From the NCBI RefSeq assembly GCF_004193775.1, contig NC_041002.1, positions 4,079,261 to 4,143,260 of the forward strand: 64,000 bases of DNA, given 5' to 3'. Each line of letters starts with the position of its first letter. Position 1 is the first letter of the stretch. The position numbers and the translations under genes are program-made. The notes beneath the pieces are model-generated. The model was not told the DNA's origin. It saw nothing but the letters and a program-made list of their open reading frames with translations, and did not search any database. Below, piece by piece: positions 38,901-49,644 of this stretch. This DNA is from Glycine soja. Its lineage: Eukaryota; Streptophyta; Magnoliopsida; Fabales; Fabaceae.

Positions 38901-39017
38901 AAAATCCACAAATGAAAGTCCACCATCTGTGCCATGTATTCAATTTTTTTTAATTGGGTTTTTTTTATGAAATTAATGAACTTGAACTTGTAAGTAAAAA
39001 GGTTCTCTTATTGGTAT
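35991..39017. other. AT-rich intergenic sequence with a short tandem repeat
   Basis: No supported gene. A 30-base unit (atcaattctattaatgttta then tttaaatata) is tandemly duplicated near 37653-37713. The rest is AT-rich spacer. Confidence 0.5.
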
Positions 39018-39025
39018 ATTTTAAA
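39018..39025. repeat. left target-site duplication of the second MULE
   Basis: ATTTTAAA precedes the element and is repeated at 41699-41706. The length (8, or 9 with one mismatch) fits Mutator-like elements, but the motif is low in complexity. Confidence 0.55.
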
Positions 39026-39689
39026 GGCTTAAATATATTTTTGATATCTAATATATATCTTTATTTTGTATTTATTTTTTTATTAAATTTTTCCTTTAGG
39101 ATAGGTCCCTAATAATTAAAAAGTTTCGTGCAAAATCCCTGTTATTAAGAGAAATCCGTTAGATGCTGATGTGGTCGTTAACTCGACATATTGATAAACT
39201 ACTTGTCATGTCACATGTACTCTAAGTTTGAGTTAGAATTTCACGTAAGAAATGAAATTTTATATTTTTAAAAATAATCAGCAAATATTATATAAGTTAA
39301 AAATTAAAATTAAGAGGGAGGGAATTATGCTTTGCTTCAAAACACAAACGCGATTTCGTTTCTTCGTCTCACATGCAGTCAATGTTCACAACAAAGGGGG
39401 ATTATGGTTAATGATTTGTCTTCATGGTTGTGGTTCACATGTTTTTGGGATTAGGGTTTTGTGTGATTTGGAGGAAGATTCTAGTGTTAAAGCTTGTGAT
39501 CCCAAAAGTGAAGAAGGTGGTCTAGACAGGTAAAACATTAAGTCTTCTTTATTGTGTTTCTATAGTTTATTTTGTATTTTTGTTGGTTTATGTTGTCGAT
39601 ATATGGTGGGGGGCACATGGTGGTTGTGTTGTTGACTATAATTAATTGCTTCTTTTTTATGGTTTGTTAAATGTGCCTTTTTCTATGAA

Positions 39690-40765
39690 GGTTAATCACG
39701 AGAGACAAAACATTGTTGCTAGACATAAATGAGAATAAGTGGTCCTTCTTTGAATTGGTTGGCATTCTAAAGGATGACATTAAATTTGCAGGTGACTTTA
39801 AGCTACGGTGGACAGGGACTGGTGATGTCGGTCTAAAAGAGTTGGCCTTTGATAATCATGCTCTTGAGTTGACAAATTTTGCCTTGAGTCACAACTTCCA
39901 AGTCTGATGTGGTAGCACCTAGTGATGGGGAGGAAGGTGTTGTTATTATTGTTAGTGAGTCAAATGGCAGTGATACCAAGTCTGATGAAGGTGGTTCTGA
40001 GAATAATAATAAGGGTGCTCTTTTTGAAGATAACAAAGAGGAGAGAGCAGTTGTGATTGGTGATGGTTTTAATAGTGAGGATGAACCTTTAGTGATGTGA
40101 ACTTGACTAAGAGCAGATCGTTTGATACGGGTTACGAAGATTTGGATGACGCCATTTCCGGTGAAGGAATATAAGTCAGGGTAGACGCCACAAGGATTAC
40201 CTTGATAAGTCTGAGATTGGTTCAACAAGGAACCCAGAGGGAAGCTCTCACCAAATTTTATGAAAATGAAAAAAGTTCCTTTATTGAAAACAAAAACCAA
40301 TACTTATAGTGTATCTCTGAACAAAAAGATAAAAATAGACATGGGTCTTCTAAACAGTTTGGGCCAAAATTACAATAATTAAAAATTAAACTAAAAACAT
40401 ATTTAACTTGGGCCTTCAGCAGCAATTAGTAGTCTTGGTAGTGCATCTGCCTCTGGGCCTTCATCTTTCTCCACTTGGACCTTCAATCATCATCAATGAC
40501 AGCTATACAAATGACCAGCCTTGTCTCCATGACGTGTTGGGCCTGTTTAAGTCTGCCTCTGGTCATGGGTCCTTCAAGTGCTTCATGGTCCTTGCCCTTA
40601 GTTGTGTCCTCATCATTTAGTTAACCTGATTTTGAAGGAAAAAAAGCAAAAAGATTCCTATGTTGGATCTTGTGGTGGTAATACAAATATAGAAGAAGCA
40701 GATGGTCAATTGAGTGAGGGATATGAAATTGAAGAGCTTTACAGAGTTGGATCTAAATTTGATGA
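39690..40765 (+). pseudogene. MULE transposase N-terminal remnant, interrupted
   Basis: The plus strand carries the N-terminal region found in plant MULE transposases: NENKWSFFELVGILKDDIKF, KLRWTGTGDVGLKELAFD, then NHALELTNFALSHNFQV (39713-39907). After a frame change an acidic linker follows (SNGSDTKSDEGGSENNNKGA ... GFNSEDEPLVM, 39909-40097). The reading is then broken by a retroelement fragment and resumes at about 40650 with DSYVGSCGG, NTNIEEADGQLSEGYEIEEL and SKFDED, again typical acidic sequence before the catalytic part. The DDE core, SWIM finger and C-terminus are deleted. It is clearly non-functional. Identification rests on motif order remembered for the family. Confidence 0.65.
40108..40630 (-). 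mobile_element. nested Ty3/gypsy-type fragment (end of pol plus LTR-like leader), antisense
   Basis: On the minus strand from about 40620, the frame LNDEDTTKGKDHEALEG, then GPMTRGRLKQAQ, resembles the extreme C-terminus of gypsy/Athila polyproteins. It is followed by promoter-like sequence (CACTATAAG near 40310), a polyadenylation-like AATAAAG, and a leader reading FGESFPLGSLLNQSQTYQGN. It splits the acidic linker of the MULE transposase, so it inserted after the MULE. Exact borders and target duplication were not resolved. Confidence 0.6.
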
Positions 40766-40779
40766 AGACATACATATCG

Positions 40780-41251
40780 TAGTTCTTCAACACCTTTGGC
40801 ATATCCCCGAGATTGAGCATCTTCTTTTGCAAGCATCTTCTTCAAGTCTTGTACCTGTTCATCATACAAACAATTTTTTTCCTTATGTTATGCAAGTTTC
40901 TGTTCAGTTGCTATAATCTTCTGCTTCGACCCCTCCAATTGTGAAAGATAAAGACTAACCTCCACAGTACTTCCAAAACCTTGGTTTAAATATTTTGCCA
41001 AATCATCATCCCAACCCAAAAATTTACATCTCTTGTCTTCCTACACATCATACAACAACCACTAAGAATCTTAAAATAGAACACAATAGAAACCATGTCA
41101 AAAAGTAAAATTTTCTTACATTCCACTCAGCATATTGCCAAAATATCTTGTCTGGATGCTTCTTGGTTCGAGATATTAGTTGAATCGCTACCTTGTCGCA
41201 CCAATGGATGCCATTCTCTTCTTTAGGCTCAAGGGCATTCCACTCGCACAA
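40780..41251 (-). pseudogene. GRF-type zinc-finger / coiled-coil protein, second copy, truncated
   Basis: Exon 1 (41251 to 41120, minus) encodes a decayed GRF finger: DKVAIQLISRTKKHPDKIFW then QYAEWN, with expected cysteines replaced. The intron (41119-41041) has GT and AG ends. Exon 2 from 41040 reads EDKRCKFLGWDDDLAKYLNQ, a linker, then coiled coil with LSQLEGSKQKIIATEQKLA, an internal stop, and YDEQVQDLKKMLAKEDA. It matches the copy at 1764-2171 in exon-2 boundary and in the KKMLAKE motif. The C-terminal membrane segment is gone, cut by the deletion that joins it to the transposase relic. It is convergent with the transposase inside the same element. Confidence 0.7.
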
Positions 41252-41706
41252 ACACCCCTCAACAAAGCCAACACAACACTATATGGAGGTGCTCCACCAT
41301 GAATCATAGACTGTCGAGCTCCTCTTCTCTATCGGGATAACTAGCACTAGGGGAAGAAGACACAACACTTTCTAATCTCAAATGACAACGTTTTCATTAT
41401 AAAAGACTCTTATCTTCTATTTTATTCATTTTGATTTAAGTTAAATTTATTAAAATATGTTGTCATGTCAAACGACACATTATAAGTTTACGTGTCAGAT
41501 TTAATTTGACATGACATCATAGATAACTTCTTGATGTATCGAGTTAGTAATCACATCAACATCTAATGGATTCCTTTTAACGATAGAAGTTTCACACAAA
41601 ACTATTCAAATATTAGGAATTTATCGTAAATTTTTTTTTATTAAGGAACAAGTACAAAATTCGAATATATATTAGGGATCAAAATGATATTTAAATTTAT
41701 TTTAAA

Positions 41707-42479
41707 TCTTAATACGTATGTTACTTAATCCTATCATAAGCAATTTTTTAAAATATTTTTTTGCACATTCTTTCTTAGAATTTAACTTCTACAAGTTTAC
41801 AATACGGTCCATGACCACTAAAATGTTATTAGAAATTTTATTAGCAATGACAAACTATATTAATATTTTATTTAGATCAAATGTGTTAAAGAGGATAAAC
41901 ATCCCGTGAATATGATATAGTATATACAAATTAAATGCTCAATTTCAGCACAAAAAAAAAAAAATTCAAATGCTCAATTTTGAATAAAATATAACATGAA
42001 TTGTATATTTGCATATGATTATATTTCTCATCCAATCCAATTTTGGTCTTCTTTTACCTCAGTTTTACCGAGGAATCAGAACTACGGTAGTAAAAAAAAT
42101 ATATAACATAATAAGAATAATAAGAATGATAATTGATTTAGATTTATTTGTAGAGTTATTTTTTTTATTTTGATATTTTAGTTTTTAATAATGTAGTTGT
42201 TTATATACTAAAAATATTATAATAAAAAGAATTAAAGGGCCCCATCTCAGAGAATTTCGCCTTAGGAGCTATATCTTATTGAATCACCGATATGTTTGGT
42301 TAAGCGTTTGAGTAAGGTGAGTCCGCTAATTATTGTTTTTTAAAAATATTTTATATAATGTTTTACTAGTGATTGAAAACTGAAAAAAGAGTGATTATTT
42401 TACTAGTAACTACATATAATTATTTACTACTACCACTAATTAATATTAAATATTAACTATCAAATATATTTTCTAATTA
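41707..42479. other. AT-rich spacer, no gene seen
   Basis: No supported gene or named repeat. Confidence 0.5.
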
Positions 42480-43440
42480 ATTAAAATATGCTTTTTTCAC
42501 CATTTTTATTCGTATAATTTATAAAAAAAACTGAAGTAAACTTCGTATTATATTAAAGATATACGATATTGCATTATCATATAAATTAAAGAAAATTTTA
42601 TTATAACTTTCTACTTTCCGATTTTTTTTGAATAATCTACTTTCTGAAATAAGTGAAAATAAATTCTATTTCTTTATCACCAATTTTTATTCGCATAATT
42701 TATTTAAAAAATCTAATAAAATTTGTATTAATATTAAGGGTGTTCACGGTACCATTTGATTCAATTTTTAGATAAAAAGAATCATTCAAATCAAATATAA
42801 AATAAAAATACGACTAAGTTGAAATATAACATTAAATTGAAATCAAATAATTTTTTTAGTTTGATTCGGTTCAATTTCATGTTTTTTATATCTATTATCA
42901 TAAATCTATTAAGTAAATTTACATAATAATTATTATATATGTTATATTATTTTAAAATTAATTTTATTTTTTATTTCACATATTTTAATTAAAAATTATT
43001 ATTTTTACTTTTATTTAGCATTAATATAAAATATTATTATCAATTATTTTTTATAACATAATAATAATTTTTTAATCACTTGATATTTAATATTATTTTT
43101 TAATAATATTAGTACATCTTTTTTTAACATATGAAAATAAAATATACATTATAAACAAAAGAAAAAATAAAAAAATATTTAATACTTATCATTAATTATT
43201 ACAATAAAAATCAATATAATTGTAATACATCCCCTTTTCGGTTTGATTCCATTTTTTTTAATAAAAATTGAAAACCAAATCAAAATATAAAAAATATGTC
43301 ATTTTTAAGGTTTATTTTTTTATTTTTACGGTTTTTGATTTAAGTAACTTTTTATTTTTTTAATCGATTTAACCATTTACAAATGATTTCATTCAATTTA
43401 AAACCCCTTATACAATATTGCGTCATCATATAAATTAAAG
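42480..43440. repeat. duplicated segment, one copy split by a hAT-like element
   Basis: The stretch at 42494-42592 (caccatttttattcgtataa ... atattgcattatcatataaa) recurs at 42678-42736 plus 43410-43440 (caccaatttttattcgcata ... atattgcgtcatcatataaa). The second copy is split by the element at 42737-43409, so the first copy acts as an empty-site reference. Confidence 0.65.
42737..43409. mobile_element. hAT-like non-autonomous element (about 670 bp)
   Basis: It starts agggtgttcacggtaccat and ends aaaacccctt, so the outermost bases are inverted (AGGG against CCCTT). Inner arms carry related gattcggttcaattt / cggtttgattcc sequence. It is non-coding and shares its end type with 14261-14791. Comparison with the intact duplicate at 42494-42592 confirms an insertion, though an 8-bp duplication is not evident. 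Confidence 0.55.
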
Positions 43441-44170
43441 ATGCTTTATGTAAATTGAGAAGGAGAAAAATTATTGAATTAAATTTTATTAAAACAGAAA
43501 GTGTAAATTATGTTACAGAAATACTCCCATCACATTCTTTCAAACACACCTTTTGTTATGAATTAAAATTATAAAATTTGTGATTTCTTCTTATTTAACT
43601 AGTCTTTGTTCATGATGTTGTAATTTTAATAAATTTTAATTAATAATAAATAACATATTAAAAATGTGTCAAATACCAGTAATGTATTAGTAACTCTTGC
43701 CTTTGTTTCATTAAAAAATAAAAAAATATACAGAATGTCTAAAAAATATACAGAATGATTACGTACAGAATATAGAGAGATTATAGAAATAGTAGTACTA
43801 GTAATTACTAAGCAGAAAGTATGGATGGAATTGGAATCACGCGTTATAATGAGCATAATCGATTATAGTAAATACTACAAAGCAGTCCACAATCATGCAT
43901 AATGCAATCCAAATTTATTCTCACCACAGCGCACCCAGAATATTCTCAGACCTGATTTTTTTGCTGTTTTTTTTTCAATTGTTCCTGTACTCTTAAAAAT
44001 CATATCATTTTAAATTAAATTATAAAATTAAATATTAATAAAATAAAATATTAACACAAACTAAATAAACAATACCGAAATAGCTTGAAAAAAAAAATAA
44101 AAGAGAAGCCAATTTGAATATCCACAGACCAGTAGTTTTGAACCTTTTAACTCTCTCAATAGACATTATT
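43441..44170. other. AT-rich region upstream of the GT92 gene
   Basis: No gene. No convincing TATA box was chosen; a (GA) run lies just downstream in the presumed 5' UTR. Confidence 0.45.
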
Positions 44171-44174
44171 CCAT

Positions 44175-44195
44175 TGGAGAGAGAGAGAGAGAGAA
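44175..44195. repeat. (GA)n run in the GT92 5' region
   Basis: About nine GA dinucleotides, roughly 190 bases before the start codon. GA/CT runs are common in plant core promoters and 5' UTRs; no specific role can be claimed. Confidence 0.8.
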
Positions 44196-44377
44196 CGCAT
44201 CTTTCTTAGTTCTTTCTTTTCTCTTTGCTTCGAATTTCTAAATCCAACATTCCTCAACGCGTTATTCTTTCCTCATCTTCAACACCGACCTCTAATTCAG
44301 TCACCAACTTCTTTATACTTCTTTCTATCTTTCACCCACCGATTCAAAGAGAGGCAAAAACGGAGAAAGGAAGAAGG

Positions 44378-46195
44378 ATGGACCCAGAGCAACGCCGGAA
44401 GAGGAAGCGTGTGGTGGCAGCAAGACACCTTCACATCTCATCAAGATCACTTTTTCTCTGCTTCTCCTTCTTAATCTTCCTCCTTTTTTTGTCTTCCCAC
44501 CATCATTTTTTCTTCTTCACCCCTTCAACTTTCAGACCCTCTCTCACAGCCTCAACTTTATCCCTTCTCTACTCATCCGCAAGCAACTCCATTCTCGACC
44601 CTCTTATACCCACCACACCCTCCTACACCCTCCAACACCGTATCCTTTTCCCCGACCACCACCTCCTCATCCTCACCAACCCCCAACAACAACAACAAAA
44701 GCTCCACGAACTAGAGTGCGTCTACTACACGCTCCACCCCAACGCTTCCTCTTCCGGTTCACCTGAACCGGTTCTCGAAGTTCAGGTTCGACCGGTCCTG
44801 TCCACGGACCGTTATGACGAATCTCGATCCATTGTTAGGTGCCCACTTCCCCAAACGAACTCCTCTGCTGGCGGCGGCCCTAAAGCCGTCGACTTGCGAC
44901 GGCGCGGTGAGGTGGGTCGCCGGAGTTTGGGCATTTTGATGAACCAAACGGCTCAATCTTGGGACAGGGTGGCGTACGAGGCGACCCTCGACGGAGACAC
45001 CGTGGTGGTGTTCGTGAAAGGACTGAATCTCCGGCCACACAAGATCTCGGATCCAACCCGGATCCGGTGCCATTTCGGGCTGAAAAGTTTCCACAAGGAC
45101 AATGCCTTTTTACTTACCACGAGAGCTGTTTCTGTGGCTCAAGAAGTTGTGAGGTGTATGTTGCCGCAGAGCATAAGGAACAATCCTGATAAGGCTCGAG
45201 GGATTCGGGTCACGGTGAGTTATTTGGGTGGCAATGTGAGGCACCCGGTTCGTGTTCTTGTGCCTTCTGTGGCAAGGGTTAGTAGCCCTGGTGGTGGTGG
45301 TAGAGTTCAGAAGAGGAATAGAAAGAAGCATGAGTTGTGTGCGTGTACTATGGTGTGGAACCAAGCTTCTGCGCTCAGGGAGTGGGTTACGTACCACGCT
45401 TGGCTTGGAGTGGAGCGTTGGTTTATCTATGATAACAACAGTGATGATGATATTGAGAATGTTGTGCAGGATCTTGATCTTCAAGGGTTTAATGTTAGTA
45501 GAAAGTCCTGGCCTTGGATTAAGACTCAGGAAGCAGGGTTTTCCCACTGTGCTTTAAGGGCTAGAGAGGAGTGTAAATGGGTGGGGTTCTTTGATGTTGA
45601 TGAGTTCTTCTACTTCCCCAGTGAGTTTCAGCAGCCGCTGGGGGAGGGTGTTCCTGGGGAGAATTATCTGAGATCGGTGGTTGCCAATTTCTCATATTCT
45701 AAATCCATCGCGGAGATAAGAACAGCTTGTCATAGCTTTGGACCTTCTGGGTTGAAGTCGCCCCCGAAACAAGGGGTTACTCTAGGGTACACTTGCCGGC
45801 TTCAAAGCCCCGAACGGCACAAATCCATTGTGCGGCCGGATTTGCTTGACATCAGTCTTCTGAATGTGGTGCACCATTTTCAGCTGAGGGTGGGGTTTAG
45901 GTACCACAACATGCCTGAAGGTACTGCTATAGTAAACCACTACAAGTACCAGGTATGGGAGACCTTCAAAGCCAAGTTCTTCAGAAGGGTTGCTACCTAT
46001 GTGGTGGACTGGCAGGAGGACCAGAACAAAGGGTCGAAGGATAGAGCACCGGGATTAGGAACAGAAGCCATTGAACCTCCTAACTGGCGGCGACAGTTTT
46101 GTGAGGTTTGGGATACTGGCCTGAAGGACTTCCTTGTGTCTTATTTTGCTGAACCTGCAACCGGGTTAATGCCCTGGGAAAAGTCTTCTCTATAA
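44378..46195 (+). CDS. glycosyltransferase family 92 (DUF23) protein, type II membrane
   Basis: An intronless frame of 605 residues from ATG at 44378 (aaggATGGACCCAGAG); no earlier ATG is in frame. A short basic N-terminus (QRRKRKR) is followed by one hydrophobic segment at about residues 22-42, the layout of a Golgi type II signal anchor. A low-complexity stem with a Gln run follows. The GT92 domain starts near residue 318 (HELCACTMVWNQASALREWV, then YHAWLGVERWFIYDNNSDDD) and holds the metal-binding DVD at 406-408 (GFFDVDEFFYFP), then NHYKYQVWETFKAKFFRRVA. Plant GT92 proteins include the GALS galactan synthases; this one looks closer to the uncharacterised At1g27200 type, so the likely role is a Golgi glycan transferase of unknown acceptor. 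It appears intact. Confidence 0.9.
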   Translation: MDPEQRRKRKRVVAARHLHISSRSLFLCFSFLIFLLFLSSHHHFFFFTPSTFRPSLTASTLSLLYSSASNSILDPLIPTTPSYTLQHRILFPDHHLLILTNPQQQQQKLHELECVYYTLHPNASSSGSPEPVLEVQVRPVLSTDRYDESRSIVRCPLPQTNSSAGGGPKAVDLRRRGEVGRRSLGILMNQTAQSWDRVAYEATLDGDTVVVFVKGLNLRPHKISDPTRIRCHFGLKSFHKDNAFLLTTRAVSVAQEVVRCMLPQSIRNNPDKARGIRVTVSYLGGNVRHPVRVLVPSVARVSSPGGGGRVQKRNRKKHELCACTMVWNQASALREWVTYHAWLGVERWFIYDNNSDDDIENVVQDLDLQGFNVSRKSWPWIKTQEAGFSHCALRAREECKWVGFFDVDEFFYFPSEFQQPLGEGVPGENYLRSVVANFSYSKSIAEIRTACHSFGPSGLKSPPKQGVTLGYTCRLQSPERHKSIVRPDLLDISLLNVVHHFQLRVGFRYHNMPEGTAIVNHYKYQVWETFKAKFFRRVATYVVDWQEDQNKGSKDRAPGLGTEAIEPPNWRRQFCEVWDTGLKDFLVSYFAEPATGLMPWEKSSL

Positions 46196-46282
46196 TGGAT
46201 ACTAATGAGGATGCTTACATATTGGTAGCTGGTACCCATGTAAAGCACGATGATCACACCTGTTAAGCATTCATTCTTTTCA

Positions 46283-46284
46283 TT

Positions 46285-46315
<31 letters not shown>

Positions 46316-46318
46316 GGG
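46283..46318. repeat. T12-G24 homopolymer pair in the GT92 3' region
   Basis: Twelve T (46283-46294) are followed directly by 24 G (46295-46318), about 90 bases after the stop codon. Such a G run is exceptional in AT-rich plant DNA. Confidence 0.9.
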
Positions 46319-47600
46319 CTTTCTGTTACAGAAATTTTGTTATCTTATTTCTCAAATGATTTTATAGATATGAAACAGACTCATACAGATGTAAATTTGC
46401 AGCAATGTGAATGGATACTCTATCATTTTTTCTAGTTATATACTTATGAAGTATATAGGACTAAAATATTCATGCTAGATTTTTATCAATTTTAATTTTG
46501 ATTTGTTATTCAGAACAGGAAATATATAATCACTGGTTTGAATTTATCAATTTTAATTTCTTGCAGTTGCTCCCTTGGCCCCCTCTTGATAAATTTCACT
46601 TTTCTCTAAAAATGTGGGATTTGGTTTGCTACAATTTGGGGGCCCTATTACAAGTTTCATTGCAATAATTTGAGCCCTCTATTTTACTTGTCGTCAGTCC
46701 TAACCAATCAAACTTGTCACAACAGCAGAAGTTTCAGCAATATCAAATTCTTTATTCTCTGCGACTGCAAGCTATAAATAGAAAAACAGCTAACAGAACA
46801 TGAGAAGCTATTTGTCCTAAATTGTGGGAAGGCCACAACATAATTAATTAGATATCTCTGCAGAAAGGGCTTAGGAGATTGCGTGACCTCTGGCCTTGTA
46901 TGTTTGTCCTGATCCTAAGCAACACTATAAATCTGAATATTTTTTCTCTCGAGGGGTGGTGGGGGTACAAATGAAAATTTCAGAACGAGAAACGTAAAAG
47001 TCAACCGTTAGAGTAGTTAACAAAATGCGCTTGATGTATACAGTAAGTTACTAACTTTGAATTAATCTAATAATCAATTTGAGCATTGCCTTAAAATATG
47101 GATAACATATACATGTGATCAAATATTAGCCTCTTATCCTTAAGAACTCGGCAGAAAGTTCGAGGATTTATTTCCATTAATTAATAGAGTAAAAACAAGC
47201 ATGAGAGGCTACCTCGCAAATCTTTGAAACTTAATCTTGTGAAGTCAGAGGGTGATGTTTCCCATATTTTGCGAGGGGAGAATCCAGCTTCTCTCCAATA
47301 TAAGTAATCTATGCCTGTAAACATTTGAAGATTTATGCCACCAACCCACATGTACTTGTACTACTGTCTAGCGTCATGTCTGAACTGAATTCGACATCTT
47401 AATTTTTATTTTCTTTGGGTCCATGACATCTTAAATAGGGTTGAAGTGATGCTTCAGAAAACAAAGGATGCTAACCTAATTTTCACATGCCGTAGGATCC
47501 AACGATTTCGACAAATTTAGATATAACATTAGGAAAAAGAAAAGGGAGGTTGAAATGTACCTGATCAGAAGCAGTGAAAAGCCTCGTATCGTGTCACCAC
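46319..47600. other. 3' flank of the GT92 gene and spacer, no further gene seen
   Basis: The first few hundred bases may include the GT92 3' UTR. No other gene or named repeat is supported. Confidence 0.45.
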
Positions 47601-47604
47601 CAAT

Positions 47605-47975
47605 AATGGAATCATGATTACCCTAACAGATTTTAGGAAAGGGGATGAATGGCATCATGATTACCCTAACAGATTTTATATTTTCTTTCTCATAAATTTC
47701 ACCTTACATGTTTGAACATTAATATATGATCTTTCACATGCATGTAAGTCAAAGAATTTGGGTTGCCAAAAGATATACCAATAGAACACCAATTGATAAA
47801 CCAATCAAATATAATGCAGAACATATAAATGACAAAATATAGCAACACACTTGCTGTTCGAGAGACAAGCTGCATATAACAATATAGCATTATATTTGAT
47901 TGATAAACCAATCAAATATAATGCAGAACATATAAAAGAGTATTCTTTGACCACATACTGCATATAACAATACCC
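47605..47975. repeat. local duplications
   Basis: atcatgattaccctaacaga followed by tttta occurs near 47609 and again near 47655. gataaaccaatcaaatataa followed by tgcagaacatataaa occurs near 47795 and 47902. tgcatataacaata occurs near 47870 and 47959. These are recent short duplications in non-coding DNA bordering the gypsy remnant. Confidence 0.7.
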
Positions 47976-49270
47976 TCTCCCTAATTACACATCTTACTAT
48001 CAGATATACCCTAATACATAACTGCTACCGGTTATTTTCTATGAATAACTTATCAGGGTTATTTCTAATTCTTATACAGAACAGTAAATGCAAGATGACC
48101 TATTTTCTATATTCTAATTCTAATACGTTTTTGCTCCTAACTTCTACCCATAGCTGCCAACATGAGTGTTTATCACACAAGTATCCAATAATACATGACT
48201 GCTCATGACACTTATCATCAGTTCCCATTATCACCACTTTCTGAAAAATCAGCCTTGTCCCCAAGGTTGATAGCAGAGAAAAGCTTCTTCCTTATTATGT
48301 CCATCCATTTCAACAGTAATTATTTCAGCCTAATCATGTAGTGCTTCATCATCAGATAATATCACCAATCTTAATTGTTTCTCTGCACATTGGTGCAACG
48401 GATGGACATTTTCTCAACACCTATAAAGCATAATCCTTTGTTTTTCCTCTATATTACTTTCATGTAAATTAGAAATAGCCTAAATACTGCTCCTCCGACA
48501 ACCTTTAAACTTGTATATATCCCTGTAACGTTGCCAATTGCTTCAATTCTGATAATTAATAAAGATTGCAAACTGTCTGCCTCCAAATCATGCCACTATC
48601 ACTCTTGAATGTCTCCAAGGTGAGATCATCTTCAGTGAACCAATGGATGGTTGATCCCTATACTTTTAGCAGATTTGATCTTCACTTTCTTCAAAATATT
48701 TGGCACTTCAAAATATGTCTCTGCTCTTGTGATCATCCTAGTATCCTACAGGGTTTTCAGTTTTCTCCATTAAAAGGAAGCCAGTTCCACCTTCTTAATT
48801 GCCATACAATATTCATCTATACTGTATTGATGATCTGAACCAGATTCATTTCTTGCAAAATCTTTGCTCACCATGATTGGAAATTCCAAATTCTTCCTTC
48901 ATGTGGTATATCAATGTCTTCCTCAGTTCATTTAAAAGACTCTCAGTTATAGTAGTTTACTAGTTTCCATTCGTGTCATTTTTTCTTCCATTCTATTTCT
49001 ATCCCCAATTCCAGACTCCATTCTGGCCTCCAACCCCTCAAGCTTTCCCTCTAACAAATCCATACGCTCAGTGATAGGGAGAGGAACGATAGACCCTTGA
49101 TTTCGAGGACAAGGAAGCCTCCAAACTACATTATTCTATTTGAGAAATGTTTGTGTAATAATTCTTCACCTTTTTCATTCAATCATAGAGCAATATACAA
49201 CAGATTACAGAGTAGCTTAGTTGCTACCATTCAGTCCCTCTAGTAATGGGTGGTAATGTAGTATGACAAA
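47976..49270 (-). mobile_element. Ty3/gypsy-type retrotransposon remnant, pol deleted
   Basis: Minus-strand translation gives, in order, a gag N-terminus (MDLLEGKLEGLEARMESGIG, about 49068-49009), pieces of the gag domain in changing frames (KKVELASF; RMITRAETYFEVPN; GSTIHWFTEDDLTLETFK; 48800-48590), a decayed zinc-knuckle region (CAEKQLRLVILSDDEALHD, about 48400-48340), and then directly the end-of-polyprotein-like INLGDKADFSESGDNGN (about 48275-48225). Protease, reverse transcriptase and integrase are missing, so a large internal deletion joined gag to the polyprotein end. Flanks (49130-49270 and 47976-48200) are LTR-like in composition but were not shown to be repeats of each other. Many stops and frameshifts make it inactive. 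Confidence 0.65.
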
Positions 49271-49487
49271 TTTGCTGGCCTCCTCATATTCTGGCTTCCG
49301 TTTTTAGAACCAGTAGGTTGGAAACAGCAATTGATAAATCAACAAAATATCAAATTCACGTGAACATAAGAATCCTCAGCGCTTTGTATTCTACTGCACA
49401 TTATGTGTCAGAAACCAAGCCAAAATATGTCAATGAGTGCTCTTTTTAATTTTTTGGAAATTGTTACAGTATAGGAAACCTTCAGAG

Positions 49488-49594
49488 TCCGGAAACAGCC
49501 TCTTTGCATATGCAAGGGTAAGGCTGCGTACAACATCCCTCCCCCATACCTTCGCATAGCGAAGAGCCTCTGGGCAATGGAGTACGAAGTTTTT
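49488..49594 (+). mobile_element. Au-type SINE, 5'-truncated, with perfect 17-bp target duplication
   Basis: The sequence carries the 3' half of the plant Au SINE as I remember it (ggaaacagcctctttgcata, then gggtaaggctgcgtacaa, then cgcatagcgaagagcct and a T-rich end). It is flanked by identical ATAGGAAACCTTCAGAG at 49471-49487 and 49595-49611. The tRNA-related 5' part is absent, so it inserted already truncated. Confidence 0.85.
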
Positions 49595-49644
49595 ATAGGA
49601 AACCTTCAGAGAATGGCCTAAAGGTCACCTATGACCAGTCCATT

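Larger units (their letters stand above)
39026..41698. mobile_element. defective MULE with long TIRs, two gene relics and a nested retroelement
   Basis: The left arm (39026 to about 39225: ggcttaaatatatttttgat..., cgttagatgctgatgtggtc, actcgacatattgataaact, tgtcatgtcac) matches the reversed right arm (about 41465-41698: tttaaatatcattttgatcc..., cattagatgttgatgtgatt, actcgatacatcaagaagtt, tgatgtcatgtca). The arms are about 200-230 bases long. Between them are the start of a MULE transposase (+), a Ty3/gypsy fragment nested in it, and a GRF-zinc-finger gene (-). The transposase core and the end of the GRF gene are missing, apparently through one internal deletion near 40765-40790. ATTTTAAA flanks both ends. 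Confidence 0.8.

Noticed and set aside
39833..40300. 155-codon minus-strand frame
   Set aside because: Spans the border between the nested retroelement leader and the antisense of the MULE linker, so it is not one gene.
44225..44377. N-terminal extension of the GT92 frame
   Set aside because: It opens at TTG, not ATG; the first in-frame ATG is 44378 and the upstream part is leader-like.
44759..45557. Several 76-145 codon frames on both strands inside the GT92 gene
   Set aside because: Shadows of the GT92 coding frame.
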